From: Diploptera punctata
Taxonomy: Eukaryota > Arthropoda > Insecta > Blattodea > Blaberidae
Length of the DNA stretch: 64,000 bases
Direction: 5' to 3'
Assembly: GCA_030220185.1 (NCBI GenBank)
Contig: JASPKZ010004953.1
Span: 372,001-436,000 of the forward strand
Part shown: one piece after another, positions 42,983-55,529 of the stretch
Layout: every line of letters starts with the position of its first letter
How positions within the stretch are numbered: the stretch's first letter is position 1
Translations under genes and position numbers: made by a program
The notes under the pieces: generated by a model
The model's database searches: none
What the model was told of the DNA's origin: nothing
What the model saw: the letters and a program-made list of their open reading frames with translations, nothing else

Positions 42983-43245
42983 ATGTTAACATACATACAT
43001 AATACACCTGCATAGGGATATTTTTGAGATGCTGGAGCCAAAAATAATAGAAAACATTTATGGGCTGTGTTGACAAGTCTGATAGTATGGCTAATAATTA
43101 TTTAATCATTAGACAAACAATGAAATGGACTAATAAACTTTTTTTTTACGTCACTGACTTGACTATTCTCAATAGTTACACATTTTATTGACATGCAGTG
43201 CATGCAAGAGTGACACATTGAGACTTCAGACTCAGACTTGTTACC
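42983..43245 (-). repeat. Unclassified dispersed repeat, copy 2
   Basis: Inverted copy of 2265-2530. No ORF. Confidence 0.6.
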
Positions 43246-43380
43246 AGGATCACCCGAATGACTGATCATCACAGTTGTTTTTTAAATCCTTCTGTATTAT
43301 TAGAATTTTCTGATATCCAGATCATCAAGTCATCTGCATTTTGGTTGCATTTCAGATTTTGAAGTTATATTTACATATAC

Positions 43381-44279
43381 TATTACGCGCCGCGTCTGTT
43401 AAGCCCCTGCGTAATGATAGCGTTAAGTTCCCTATTGTTTAAGTGGTCTTAGGCCCGAGCGGTTGGCCTTGGTTTTGGAGGAAGAGTTCTACAATTAAAC
43501 ATATTAAATCACAGTAAACGAAAAATTAACATAATTTATTAAAATAAATTCAAACATAAAGAAATATTGAAACCATAACATATAAAAAAGTTATTTAAAA
43601 CAGCTGAAATCGCCACATTGTCAAACGTAAAAATATTCAACTTTGTTCGTTATATTAAGTTTCTGGGACCATTTGGTCCCTTATTTAAATTCTAAGTTTG
43701 AAAATGACCAAAAATGAAAGAAAGTTTTCATATTACCCATGTAGTAGCCACCGGCCCGCTGGGGCGGACCGCAATCGGTCCGCTGCTGTTCTCCCTTTTC
43801 CACTCAAAAATCCCGGCTTTTATATTATTATCTTCATCTTTCACCATCCCCTAAAGCTAATGGAAGCCCTATTTCTTGCCCCATCTGTAGTAATATTCCT
43901 AGTATCTTCAGGGTCAAATTATATAAGGTGTTTTTAACTTCTTCCCTAATGTGTTTGGGTTACATAAGGTTTCGTAAGAATTTCCTATTAGGTTGAAACT
44001 AATAAGTTGTTTTTGATATTATATAAGATTTCGTAAGTGTGTCTTCGTTGTTTGACAAATATATTGAATTGAAATAGTCATTTTATAATAATTTTTCCTT
44101 AGTTTTTTATCTATAAAACACTTATGTATATTTGGATTAAGATTTTAATCCGCATTTAAAGGGTGAATTTTTATGCCCTATTTTTTTTGGTATAATACAC
44201 ATGTATATGTGTCTATTCTTTATCGGCTTTTTATAGAATATTATTATTATTGCATTTAGGCCCTTAGTGTAGTATAACA
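43381..44279 (-). repeat. LTR (3' LTR of a minus-oriented element)
   Basis: 899 bp, nearly identical to 52549-53455, differing by point changes and a 10-bp indel (gcccgctggg). Ends ...ATAACA; the other terminus reads TATTACG where the partner has TGTTACG. Preceded by the duplication TATAC (43376-43380). Confidence 0.93.
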
Positions 44280-44291
44280 ATTCCCCCCCCT
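44280..44291 (-). other. Polypurine tract
   Basis: On the minus strand AGGGGGGGGAAT directly precedes the 3' LTR, the expected place for the plus-strand DNA primer. It sets the orientation of the element. Confidence 0.7.
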
Positions 44292-46480
44292 AAATAAGAC
44301 TGTAGGGTTGAAAAACCGAAAGTCTTTTTTCCTTACAGGATATCTCTCACCTCTCGGGGGTTGGTCCTGACATTTATCTTATTAGTTTATCTTTAAGTGG
44401 GAGTGGAACTGACGTCGTCAATTGGCGATTCCATCTGTCCTGGAAGTATTTTGTTCTCATCCTAAGAGGTTAGATCGTTTTTTTTACTTGTAAATTGCCC
44501 CGGATACCTTTAATTGCGTCGAAATATCGTAAGATCCGTTTACTTAGTGAGAACACCATACTTAAAAAAAACAAAAATCACAACATAGCAAGCCTTTGCG
44601 GCTTTAATACAATATGCCTATTGTTTAAAAAAAATAATGTTTATTGCTGGAAAAACAAATAAATATCGATTATATAAAAAAAATCATCTCGTCTTCGTTT
44701 TAAACCTTCTGTGGTTTCTTTTGAAACGACGCACTTTCACTCTTATTTATTTCCGATGCACTTAATCACTTTTCGTTACTTTTGTTATGCACTTCGACGG
44801 TTTCTTTTGTTATTCACTCTGTCGGTTCTATTCCGTGAACCGGATCACTGTAAAACTTATAAAAACTGTGGTGTCTGCTGTGGCTAGCTTGAAGGTCCAG
44901 GTTCGTGTAGGCTTGCCTTGATGGAGGATGCGATGTTCTCATGCTTGAGGTCGGGGTTCATTTTCAGCTGCCGTTGGTCCAGGTAGGCCTTGTTTCAAAA
45001 CCCAGTTAGGTCCAAGGAGTACTTGTGAAAGGTTTGATAGGAATCAATCTTGATGTGGAGTTTGTTTTCTTGACCCTTCTATAGGAAAAAAATTGGACGA
45101 AGGAAGTTAGGCCAAGGTTTGGCATTGGAGAAAGTCGTTATTATTTTTTATAATGGCCTGGGTTTGGTTTTTACTGCTAATGAGGTGTTTGCCGTAGCTG
45201 GTTGCGAGTCTGGACCTTCACCCATTTTCTTTTAAAAAGGCTCCATCATGAGATGTGGTAGATGATCCTGGCAGCTGCCCTGCCTTCTTAGATGTACAGG
45301 GTGTGGTTGTTTCCTCGCTGCTTTATGCTGCGCCCTTTCCTCAGATGTACTGGGTGTGGTTGGTCCTTGCAGCATTTGCGCCCTCGTCCCCAGATGTATA
45401 GGATGCGCCGTGAGTCTGGCCCTACTTAATCTGCCTCCCATCTGGTGGTGTCGTGGTGGTGGCCGCAGGTCCAGGTGTGAAGCTGCAATCTTATGGCATT
45501 CGTTACAACTTGGGAGGATAACTTTAAACATCATTTGTGGGATTGGTGGTTATCCCGTACTACATGGGTCCGCATCCTCTTTATCATTCCTGGTCATTGA
45601 ATGTTTAGTCTACCTAATTGTATATTAGACGTCCTGGCTTTAGATCTCATTGTTATCTACATGTATTGTTTAGTTCGGTGCACCCATGTTCCTATTTGTC
45701 CTTTATAGCTAGCCTCAAGTTGTAAAGGAAATGCTCTTATGTTTCTGGCCTTATGATTTCTCACGAATCATTTACGCCCGTTATAGCAATTCAGGTTTTA
45801 CTAGTTTCAACAAAAAATTGTCAGTTTTTTTCACCGTATTTTACCGCCGGTTTTCAACCTTCCATTGTTTGGATAAAATTTCAATTTTGATTTTCCTTCT
45901 TTGAGTCCTGGGTTCGATCGAGTGTGCTCGCCTACACATAAATCGCTAGGGCTTTAAGATGTAAATACTACTTAGTACGATTAAGTAACCTGAATTCCGT
46001 ATATCATTCCCTCGTGAGGTCCTGATTGTGAGAGCATTTCCTTCCTTCAATCCGGGATGCGTCTTGCATCTTAAATTCTCGCTTCTAATACTCCTGTCGA
46101 TTTCCCGTATTACAGCCTACTGAGTTAACTTGATAAAAATGCGTCTTTGTGGTCTTAAATACTCTCGCTTCTAATTTATCGGTCGAATTCCCGTGTTATA
46201 GCCTACAGAGTTAACTTAATAAAAAAATCTAAATGGTGTTGTTTCCTTAAGTCTTTCCTAATTCGCTCGGCAATATTCCTTAAGCCCTCCTGATTCGTTC
46301 GCAATATCTCATCTGGTTTCTTGAATTTCTGTATTTAATTTTCTTTTCATAACTCCCGATTATGCGTGGACTTTATTCCAAGTTTTGGGTCCCCATCTTA
46401 CCTATGGGTTTAACCTCTCCCTTTTTCATTTCTTATCCTTTGTTTCCTTTTAATTACCATTTACATTATTGAGTTAGTTC
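44292..46480. other. LTR-element interior, no coding signal
   Basis: Mixed AT-rich and GC-richer DNA. A short repeat of the type ccttcttagatgtacagggtg/cctcagatgtactgggtg occurs at 45285-45415. No transposon protein motif. Confidence 0.6.
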
Positions 46481-46485
46481 CTGGT

Positions 46486-47070
46486 CTCATACGTGTAGAC
46501 TTATTCCCTGTTTTACCTATGGTTTTAACCTCTAATTTCGTGTACAACCCTATGTGTTTAACCTCTAATTTCATGCACTTCCTTAAGTGTTTAACTTCTA
46601 CTTCCTTGTATTACCCTATGTGCTTAACCCCTAATTTCCTGTAGTACCTTATGAGTTTAACCTCTAGTTTCGTGTACTATCCTTATGTGTTTAACCTCTA
46701 ATTCTGTGTACCCTTTATGAACTTAACCTCTAATTCTATGTATTCCTTATGCATTTAAACTCTAGTTTCTTGTATTTCTTATGTGGTTACCCTCTCATTT
46801 CTTGTACTATCCGTATAGGTTTAACCTCTCTTTGTATGTACCACCTAATGTATTTAACTTCAACCTCCTCGTATTTCCCTATGTGTTTAACCTCTAATTT
46901 CATGCACTTCCCTAAGTGTTTAACCTGTAATCTCTGTGATCTCCTTCTATGTACTACCTTATGTGTTTAACCTCTTTGTATCCTCCTCGTATTTCCCTAT
47001 GTGTTTAACCTCTAATTTCCGAGATCTCCCTACCTAATGTGTTTAACCTCTTTTGTATGTAATATCCCTA
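46486..47070. repeat. Tandem repeat, about 38-46 bp unit
   Basis: About fourteen imperfect copies of a unit built on tatgtgtttaacctctaattt. Inside the LTR element. Confidence 0.85.
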
Positions 47071-47422
47071 CTTAGGTCAATCTGTCTCTCTTGGCTCTAC
47101 TCGTCGGTCGCACAATCGTAATATCTGTGTTTCCTTTAGTATTCTCCTTCTTTAGTGTCCCAACGTATCTGACGTCCCTGTCTATTATTCATGTTCCTTC
47201 GTTATGACCATATCTATGTGTGCGTACGACTTCTTCCTCGCGGTTTTCCTGGCATCATCATTTACTCTGGATGGTCCCTGGCCATCGCTTCTTGGGGGCC
47301 CCAGACCCTGACTGGGCAACGAGCCTCGAAGGCATGGGGCTATGCAACGTTTCCCTTAATGCCAACGGTGGCCCTAGTCATGCCTGCCCCCTCCTTGCGT
47401 GATTCCTGTCTCGCAATTAAAC

Positions 47423-47652
47423 CGGGTGAGCCAGCGAACGAACCGGGCACGACATGAAGGCGGAGAGGGTGTATTCCGTCTAAAGTGGCCCTGGCCCTTC
47501 CTGACCCACCCTCTAATTCTGTCGTTCCAGAATTCCCTAATGTTTCTTGTATATAAGCCGGATGAGCCAGCGACAGAACCCGGGCACGACATGAAGGCGG
47601 AGAATGTATTCCGTCTAAAGTGGCCCTGGCCCTTCCTGACCCACCCTCTAAG
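47423..47652. repeat. Tandem duplication, 136-bp unit
   Basis: Two copies beginning gagccagcgaac/gagccagcgaca, with the shared cgtctaaagtggccctgg and cttcctgacccaccctctaa blocks. GC-rich compared with the surroundings. A minus-strand ORF of 126 codons through it is repeat-driven (EGGSGRARATLDGIH twice), not a recognisable protein. Confidence 0.85.
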
Positions 47653-48680
47653 GTGGCGTCACCAAACCCTCGCTCCGTCAGTGGGATGGATTTGATCCGA
47701 TTTCCCGTGACGTGGTTCATATCTTGCTCACCTCACCTACTGTCACCCGGGTGCCGTTATGTACAATCGATTCCTTCGATTCTTGTTTCGCTTTCGTTTC
47801 TGCGTTTCCTATATCTTTCATTTCTGTATTTACCTTAATATCTGTGTTTTCCATTCTATTAATTCTCCGATGCCTATCTCTCCCTAAAAAACGATGTTCC
47901 ATATGGTCCCTAACGTCAGCGCCAAGCCGGCAAGGTTTTATGGCCAGTGCCCCAAGATCATTTTGGAGTTCTCAGTCTCTAGATCATGTCATAACGGGGG
48001 TGCCCTACCTTCCGACTTGCACCTGCCTAGCTTGTTGGCGAAGTGTTCAGGCAACTCGCCAAATTTTCGAGGGCAAAAGCCTCTCCAAAAGGGTCCTTAG
48101 TCCTTCCCAACTTGTATCCCTGTGTGCGACAATGTATAAGTTTCATCTCTGTTTGTGTATTTCTAACGTTACCTAGCCTAGATTGACCTAAGTTGTAGCC
48201 TATCCTTTTATTATCCCTCGTAGGCCTAAATATGAAGAGTCTTAAGCGATCTAGTTTTTATCTATTATCGTAATATGTCATATCCCATGTGTATGTGTGT
48301 CTACTACTCGACTGGTCACTAGTCCTAACTGACATGGAACAAGGTTCGCAGTACAAGAGAGTCTAGGCGCCATTAGGCCCTCCAAACTTTACGAAGCCAG
48401 TCCATCTCAGCAGGGTCCATTGCCTGCAGAGTGTATTATTTGTTGTGTCATACTTGTTAATAGTATTTTGTGTAACCCCTGGGTTCCCATTTTGAAATTC
48501 CACCCTCTACTAGATCGGATAAAACCCTCACAGATTGCCAAGTATCCTAAATTTCGCCTTTTATATTTTAAGTGCATCATTCACTGCATTGTAATTCCTA
48601 CTAAGTTTCCATGCCCCTCTTCCGTTCTCTTTCATTTTATGCATAAACATAAGTCTTATTTTTGGTAGTTCGCTCTTATT

Positions 48681-48681
<1 letters not shown>

Positions 48682-48715
<34 letters not shown>

Positions 48716-48813
48716 GTTCTTATTATTATTATTAATTTCCTGTGAATTATTATTAGTATTAGTCTTAATATTACTATTATTATTATTATTACGGTTTATT
48801 AATTTACCGTGAA

Positions 48814-48865
<52 letters not shown>

Positions 48866-49035
48866 GTGGTTTAGTAATTTACCATGAATATTATTATTAT
48901 TATCGTTATTATTATTATTATGATTATTATTATTATCATTGTTAGTTATAAATTTACTGAGTTTTATTATTATCATTATCTTTAGTATTATTATTATCAT
49001 TATTTACTTTCCTGGTGGTTTATTATTATTATATT
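48682..49035. repeat. (ATT)n compound microsatellite
   Basis: Long runs of att/tta broken by short islands. The poly-Asn minus ORF across it is an artefact of the repeat. Confidence 0.95.
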
Positions 49036-49237
49036 TTTATTAAGTTTTTGGATCCTCATTAATATTAATAGCTCGATCTGCCTGGTCACATTCCATCAAT
49101 CTCACGTGGATATCCTAACTAGACTCTAGTATCCTATCCTTGAGGGTTATTCGTCGATGTTTGTTTGCCAAGTATCCTAATTTTTCACCCCAAAAAAAAC
49201 AACCATGATACAGCCGAAAAGAAAATATTTCTGGGAA

Positions 49238-49418
49238 TAAGTCTATCCTTCCTTTTATCATTTCTGTAAGCATCAGTCTATCCTACTGTTATCACTTCCG
49301 TAAGCATCAGTCTACACTTCTGTAAGCATCAGTCTATCCTTCTTTTATCATTTCTGTAAGCATCAGTCTATCCTTATTTTAACACTTCTGTAAGCATCAG
49401 TCTATCCTTCTTTTATCC
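49238..49418. repeat. Tandem repeat, about 35-bp unit
   Basis: About five copies of a unit containing tttctgtaagcatcagtcta and tccttcttttatca. Confidence 0.85.
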
Positions 49419-50664
49419 TGTTCGAGCTCTCTCTTATTTATTTCAGAATTTCCATTCCTTTGCTTCCGAAACCTAAATCTGAATTACGGATCAAGCGAGT
49501 CCTCCCTTAATTGCGCTAGCCTCCTTGATTTTACTTTTGATTTACTTGACTCATGATTTAGAAACGTCTCACATTGTAGTCGAAATTTTCACAGAATGCG
49601 CCCGCCGGCATTGTTGTAAATCTCTCAACACCGCATGAGAGGTTAATAAAAAAATTATTTTAAGTTTATTATTTAACCTGACGTTCGGTCGTCTTCCTTT
49701 CTATGAGTCTTGAATTGGAAATCCCTCAGTAATGTTATTTCCCTTAGGGAGGTGTGTGGTGTCTGCTTTGTTATTATTGCGCTAATCTCAATTCCCGCTT
49801 TTGATCGAGTTCTCTCTAATTTATCCGAAGTTTCCATGCCCCTTTTCCATACTCTCTGTTTTCGAAACTAGAATCTACATTCCTCATTAGTTGAGTTCAT
49901 CTTTTGATTGTGCTAATTCCCTATTCCCCTCTGTTCGATGTCTCTCTAAGTTTTAAGTTTCCAGGCCCCTTTTCCATTCTGTATTTTACTAAAATGCCAC
50001 TTTTCCTTAACTGCTAATCCCTTAAGTTGTTATTAATATCTATCATTTCTTTATTTTCCATTACGTTCCCTTACGACCGAAAAAAAATAATAATATTTAT
50101 TGCATGTATGTATATGGTGTCCCTCTGAATTGTCTGCTAACTAGATGCTTGTACAATTGAATATTACCCTGAAGGAAGTCAAACTTTCACTTCCAAAAAT
50201 AAACACATTCCAGAATCAGCTGGAAGTTTACAACTATTTGACCTCCTAAATGACATCAGTCTTCTGCATGTAAATGAAGGTCGTGTTTCTCAATTCAATA
50301 TATCTCTCAAGATGCGATTTTTCAATTTTCCACGCTGGTGAGTTCATATCTATTATTCAGAAAACTTCTATTTTCTTGAACGTTCCCTAATATTATTATT
50401 ATTTTATTTGTCCTCCAATCTCTCCCATTATCTCGCATTATGAATGTATGATTTGTACCCGACTTCGTGTGTTGATTATTATTTTAGTGTGTGTTTTATT
50501 ATTATTAATTTTAAATCACGCAGCTAGTAGTTCCTTCTGTCTTTACTGAAAACGTTCCTAAATATAATACGGTGCTCGCCATACCATATAAATCCTAGAT
50601 CATTTCCAGTGACAAATCGTTATTATAAAATTTCTTTGATATATTTAGTATTAATATTTATTTC

Positions 50665-50930
50665 TACTAACACAGTGGTTAAAGTACTGCGCTACAAGCC
50701 GAAACGTCGGGGGTTCAAGTCCCGGTGTGTTTTTAGGATTGTTAACCTGATCTAGACCTTCTGGCGGCACTATGGCCCTGGGGTCGCTTCAGCCTCTAAC
50801 TGAAAGGAGTACCAGACTCTTGTTCTGGGAAAGGGCGGCCGTCACGCAGGGCTGATAACCCGGCTGACATTAAGTGCTGATTGTCTAGAATATTGGGAGC
50901 CCTAACATTTCCGTTACCTCAAGATCTCCG
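50665..50930 (+). mobile_element. tRNA-derived SINE, family A, copy 3
   Basis: Plus orientation: CAGTGGTTAAAGTACTGCGC head, B box GGTTCAAGTCC, then the body (agccctaacatttccgtt at the end). Nested in the LTR-element interior. Confidence 0.82.
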
Positions 50931-50999
50931 GTAGGGGAATATGTTACTTTAAATGTTACTTCATTTTTCACGTTATTACTCTATTTACAAATCCTCTGA

Positions 51000-52530
51000 G
51001 TTTTACGTTTTCCAACTCCCTAACTATTTTCCTGCTAGTTTTCGGTTATTCTTTTTTGTAATTAAATTTTTATAGATCTTCTTATTAGAATAATCGTTAA
51101 TTTATTTTCCAAATATAAATCATTCATTTTTTGCAAGTTATGATGCGGTTCCTTGAGCCTTACGTGGGCCAAGATTAATTACCTAACTAGCATTGGTGCA
51201 AAGGTCCCAGCGTGGATGCACGAGTTGTTACATGGAGACTTAAATATTAATCGATTTATTTTTCTTGTATTTATGTCAATAATAATTCTTGATTATTAGC
51301 CCGAATATAAGTAGAATTTTATTTGATTGAGATGGATAGTGACTTAGTTTCCTACGGGGTGATTGTAATGTTTAACCTAGCCCCCGTTAGATGGCTCTGT
51401 TGCCAATTGAAGACAAACTATACGTCGGCCACTTCCATTTTTTCCTAACAAAACAAGCTACCTAGTTAATAAACCATTAATTAATTTTCCGTATCCTATC
51501 TCTATCCATGATTCAGTAAGATATCCAAGATCGTGTTTTACGTGAATATATAAAAAAAATTAATGTTTACATAGTACAAAAAGTAGTACGAGTGTTTAGT
51601 GCATTAGTGGCGTAAGTATAAGATGTGTCCGCCATCTTGTTTGCTTATATTTATTACCCTTTCTAAAAATATGATAAAAATTTCACTATGACAAAAAAAA
51701 ATCCAATCTAGTGGCGTGTAAAAGCAACCTATGATCCCTTGGGCTTATCTTTCGTGGTGATGCTTTCAGAAATGATTTATGTGTACATATGATCGTGCCA
51801 CGCCTTACCGATAGACGAAATAATAAAATATTGTCATTATACACGTACAATTATTAACATTAGATGAGATATTGCCCACACACACAAAAAAAATACTAAA
51901 TCACTTTCATTACAACACTCTAAATAAAAAAAAAAATATCATAACCTAGGTTAATACCCAAAAATATATCCTCTGACTGAAACAACACCAAAATAATTCA
52001 TAAAACTTATATGTATCAAAAAATCAAGTTCGAAAATGAACATAACATATAACATAGCCTAGGAAAAAAAATTAATGTACATATAAATGTCTGCCTATTA
52101 AAAAAAATAACACCTAAAAAAAATTATCAACAACACCAAAATTGTCGTATATATCCAAAAGTTTACCCATTGTAAAAAAAAACCTTAATTATGCCTAGAA
52201 AAATAAAACATTTGTTGAAAAAAAACATCAATACCTAAAATATAACCTAAAAACAGCGATATATTCAAACTTTACCCATTGTCTATAAACATCCTAAAAT
52301 TAGATCCAAAAAAAACAAAATAAAATAACCTAAAGCCAGTTATTAATAATAATGTCCCAAAGTTGAAGATTTTCTGGTTTCTCTCTGTGCCAATGTGACT
52401 CTTCTCTTCCCGATTGAAAAAAAAAACATATAGATTTTTACTGTATACGAATTGAAGGTTAATTTTGTGGTCTAAGGTTCGTTTCTTTATCCGTGACAAT
52501 AATAATAGAACATTGTTTTCACGAATATCC
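51000..52530. other. LTR-element interior, no coding signal
   Basis: AT-rich leader-side region of the minus-oriented element with many A runs on the plus strand. Nothing gag-like. Confidence 0.6.
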
Positions 52531-52532
52531 CA

Positions 52533-52545
52533 CCGCCAGTCACCA
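52533..52545 (-). other. Putative primer-binding site
   Basis: Read on minus, three bases after the 5' LTR: TGGTGACTGGCGG. It starts with TGG, complementary to tRNA CCA ends. The tRNA is not identified. Confidence 0.45.
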
Positions 52546-52548
52546 GAA

Positions 52549-53455
52549 TGTTACGCGCCGCGTCTGTTAAGCCCCTGCGTAATGATAGCGTTAAGTTCCC
52601 TATTGTTTAAGTGGTCTTAGGCCCGAGCGGTTGGCCTTGGTTTTGGAGGAAGAGTTCTACAATTAAACATATTAAATCACAGTAAACGAAAAATTAACAT
52701 AATTTATTAAAATAAATTCAAACATAAAGAGATATTGAAACCATAACATATAAAAAAGTTATTTAAACCAGCTGAAATCGCCACATTGTCAAACGTAAAA
52801 ATATTCAACTTTGTTCGTTATATTAAGTTTCCAGGACCATTTGGTCCCTTATTTAAATTCTAAGTCTGAAAATGACCAAAAATGAAAGAAAGTTTTCATA
52901 TTACCCATGTAGTTGCCACCGGCCCGCTGGGCCCGCTGGGGCGGACCGCAATCGGTCCGCTGCCGTTCTGCCTTTTTCCCTCAAAAATCCCGGCTTTTAT
53001 ATTATTATCTTCACCTTTCACCATCCCCTAAAGCTAATGGAAGCCCTATTTCTTGCCCCATCTGTAGTAATATTCCTAGTATCTTCAGGGTCAAATTATA
53101 TAAGGTGTTTTTAACTTCTTCCCTAATGTGTTTGGGTTACATAAGGTTTCGTAAGAATTTCCTATTAGGTTGAAACTAATAAGTTGTTTTTGATATTATA
53201 TAAGATTTCGTAAGTGTGTCTTCATTGTTGACAAATATATTGAATTGAAATAGTCATTTTATAATAATTTTTTCCTTAGTTTTTTATCTATAAAACACTT
53301 ATGTATATTTGGATTAAGATTTTAATCCGCATTTAAAGGGTGAATATTTATGCCCTATTTTTTTGGTATAATACACATGTATATGTGTCTATTCTTTATC
53401 GGCTTTTTATAGAATATTATTATTATTGCATTTAGGCCCTTAGTGTAGTATAACA
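52549..53455 (-). repeat. LTR (5' LTR of a minus-oriented element)
   Basis: 907 bp, TGTTACG...ATAACA, with canonical TG...CA ends. Followed by TATAC (53456-53460). See the partner at 43381. Confidence 0.93.
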
Positions 53456-53460
53456 TATAC

Positions 53461-53642
53461 TATTCTATTATGTGTTTTTTCTAGTAGTGTCCTGCATCTG
53501 GAGCATTGTGTCCTGTATTTCACTAAAATAATATGTCAATCATATAAATGCAAGCCAGAATAATAATAATAATAATTAATAGATATTAATAACTTCAGAA
53601 TGTTAAACATTGTCCTTATTTATATAATTTTATTGGTTGCAG
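53461..53642 (+). other. Intron end with acceptor of the last ZNFX1-like exon
   Basis: Native intron sequence resumes after the LTR element, with a T-rich stretch and the acceptor ttggttgcag at 53633-53642. Confidence 0.8.
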
Positions 53643-55529
53643 GTTTCACAGAATATGAAGTCACTTACAATATGATGTTCCTTGAGTCAATGTCTGAAAT
53701 TGGCATTTTGAATTACAATAGTCTTATGATTCGACTAAAACTATTTCTGGAACTGTGTTCATGTATCAGATTTTTCTACCCGCATTTGAAAGGTGCATTA
53801 ACAATTGAGGTTAACAACATTGTGGATTGTATGTTATGTTCTCTAAGAAAAGTTGATAAAGTCACTATACAACAAGTAGAAAGTTTCAAAATGGAATTTA
53901 ATCGCTGTCATTATATTTGTCAACTGCTTACAGCAAAAGAAGAAATAATTAATAGCAATAATTCTGAATTGAGGAGTTATTATGAGTTAGCCTGTGAAAT
54001 TGTATGTAATCCTTTTAAATTCTCCAGAAGTGAAGAAGTAAAAACTGAACAAATGTTGAAGATGATGATGAATATAAGTACAATACATGAATTGAAGAAA
54101 TATCTAGCAAATTGCAATAAGGAGTTAGAAGAAATCAATTCTACTGAGAATGTTGAAGAAGCGCTTTCAATTGTCACAAAGAATATTGAAAAGTTTAATG
54201 CAATAAATGATGTAGAAACAACAGACAAACAGAAATCAACTTTATTGACAACATTTTCTGAAGAACTCATACCTGTATGTAAAGATTTGGTAAACATTGT
54301 AAATATAATGAAACTTTTGGTAAAGGAAAATGATCACAAATATGGCTTACAAAATGAGATGTTATCTTCAGAGTGCAATAAATTTATAGAAGAGTTGAGA
54401 GTTGTAGAAATGCAGAGGTTAGTGGAAATATTTAAACAATCTCTGTGCAAGAGGAACTGGAAAATGAAGTGAAGATTTTTGTAACTGAATCCCTTACATT
54501 GAAGAAAGAAGAGGTTGAAATAATTATTGCAATCAAAGCTGAGTGTGAAAATTGTAAAATTAAAATGGAGAAATTAGAAAGTAAATTGTCTGATGTTGAA
54601 ATAGTAGACCATGTGAGTGTAGAGATCAAAGCCATTTTAGATGCTTACAAAATGATAAATGAAAAGATCACAATTCTGAAGGGAATAATGAATAGTTTGG
54701 AGGATAAAGATAGATGTATTACAGAAAAATTATTGAAATTTAGTATCCTTAATTTAACAAAGGACAAACTGAAGCAGGATCTGGATGAAATACTAGAAAT
54801 GGTCAACAAAGGTTCAGAAAGATTTGAAATGATGAGTGAAACACTTAATAATTTGATGTCAACTATTGATGAAATGTTCAAAAATATTACTGATGAGCAA
54901 AAAATCAGAGTTACCAAACTTCTTGAAATGATAAGTAATCCAGATTGTATTGCTAGTTCAAATCTGCCAAATTTTAATCTAGATGAATATTTAAAGAGAT
55001 TGAAAAATGTACTGGAATTGTTTATAAAAAAAGAGCCAGAAACAAAATTCAAATACTACAAACACTTGATGTTTGCGGTGCACAAACTGCAAACACTCTT
55101 TGGTAATAAAGTAGTGAAAGAAATATGTAACTTTGAGAGGTTACGCATATTACAAGAAATGAGAGAGCATCTCTCATCATTTTGAAAGAATTAAATGAAG
55201 TAGCAAAGCCTATGAAAAAAATTGCAAATGAATCGGTTGATGCTAAAATAGAAATAGTAGCAGCATTAACTAACATTTTTTCAGATTTTGAAAAGTTGCT
55301 TTCTTCTATAGATGAAGATGATGTACTATACAAACATTGGAGTTATTTTGGTATACATGATTGTGGCAAAGGTATAATTGATTTTAAAAAGTATTCTCCA
55401 AAATTTGAATTAATTTATGAGGAAGCTAGTTTTAGAGCAGGTCATTGGTATGTATGCTCTAAGAATCATATTTCCTATAAGAGTTATGTTGCTTGTGGGA
55501 AGGAAGTTTGCACTAAATGCAGTTTTTAA
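53643..55529 (+). CDS. ZNFX1: ZNFX1-like protein, last exon, two frame breaks
   Basis: In phase with the previous exon (G|GT, Gly) and reads FTEYEVTYNMMFLESMSEIG, RLKLFLELCSCIRFFYPHLK and so on: a long, Lys/Glu-rich helical region as in the C-terminal half of ZNFX1. The frame moves by one base between 54436 and 54469 (TGA at 54470-54472 otherwise) and again between about 55140 and 55182 (TGA at 55183-55185, beside a cattttg run). Both are consistent with one missing base. The final frame ends FRAGHWYVCSKNHISY and VACGKEVCTKCSF, a shortened RZ-type zinc finger (GHWY-C-x3-H...C-x4-C-x2-C), stop at 55527-55529. Either assembly errors or a decaying allele. Confidence 0.85.

Larger units (their letters stand above)
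43381..53455 (-). mobile_element. Complete non-coding LTR retrotransposon (LARD-like)
   Basis: 10,075 bp with two LTRs of 899 and 907 bp and a perfect 5-bp duplication TATAC (43376-43380, 53456-53460). Orientation is minus. A purine tract (AGGGGGGGGAAT when read on minus) abuts the inner edge of the left LTR at 44280-44291. A TGG-starting primer-binding-like site (TGGTGACTGGCGG) abuts the right LTR at about 52533-52545. The 8.27-kb interior has no gag, protease, RT, RNase H or integrase in any frame that I can detect. It contains three families of tandem repeats and a SINE. The PBS tRNA is not identified. It must use proteins supplied in trans. Confidence 0.88.

Noticed and set aside
45232..45534. 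100-residue minus-strand ORF
   Set aside because: Low-complexity His/Pro/Arg reading of a short local repeat in the LTR element; not a recognisable gag.
47340..47720. 126-residue minus-strand ORF in the LTR element interior
   Set aside because: Arises from the 136-bp tandem unit; no gag or other motif and no start context.
48656..49000. 114-residue poly-Asn minus-strand ORF
   Set aside because: Direct read-through of the (ATT)n microsatellite; no protein content.
54433..54472. Tiny intron removing the first frame break in the last ZNFX1-like exon
   Set aside because: The only GT...AG pair spanning the break would give an intron of about 34 bp, below plausible size; a one-base indel is simpler.
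53980..55333. Several minus-strand ORFs opposite the last exon
   Set aside because: Shadows of the plus-strand coding frame; Ser/Phe/Ile-rich complements of a Lys/Glu-rich protein.
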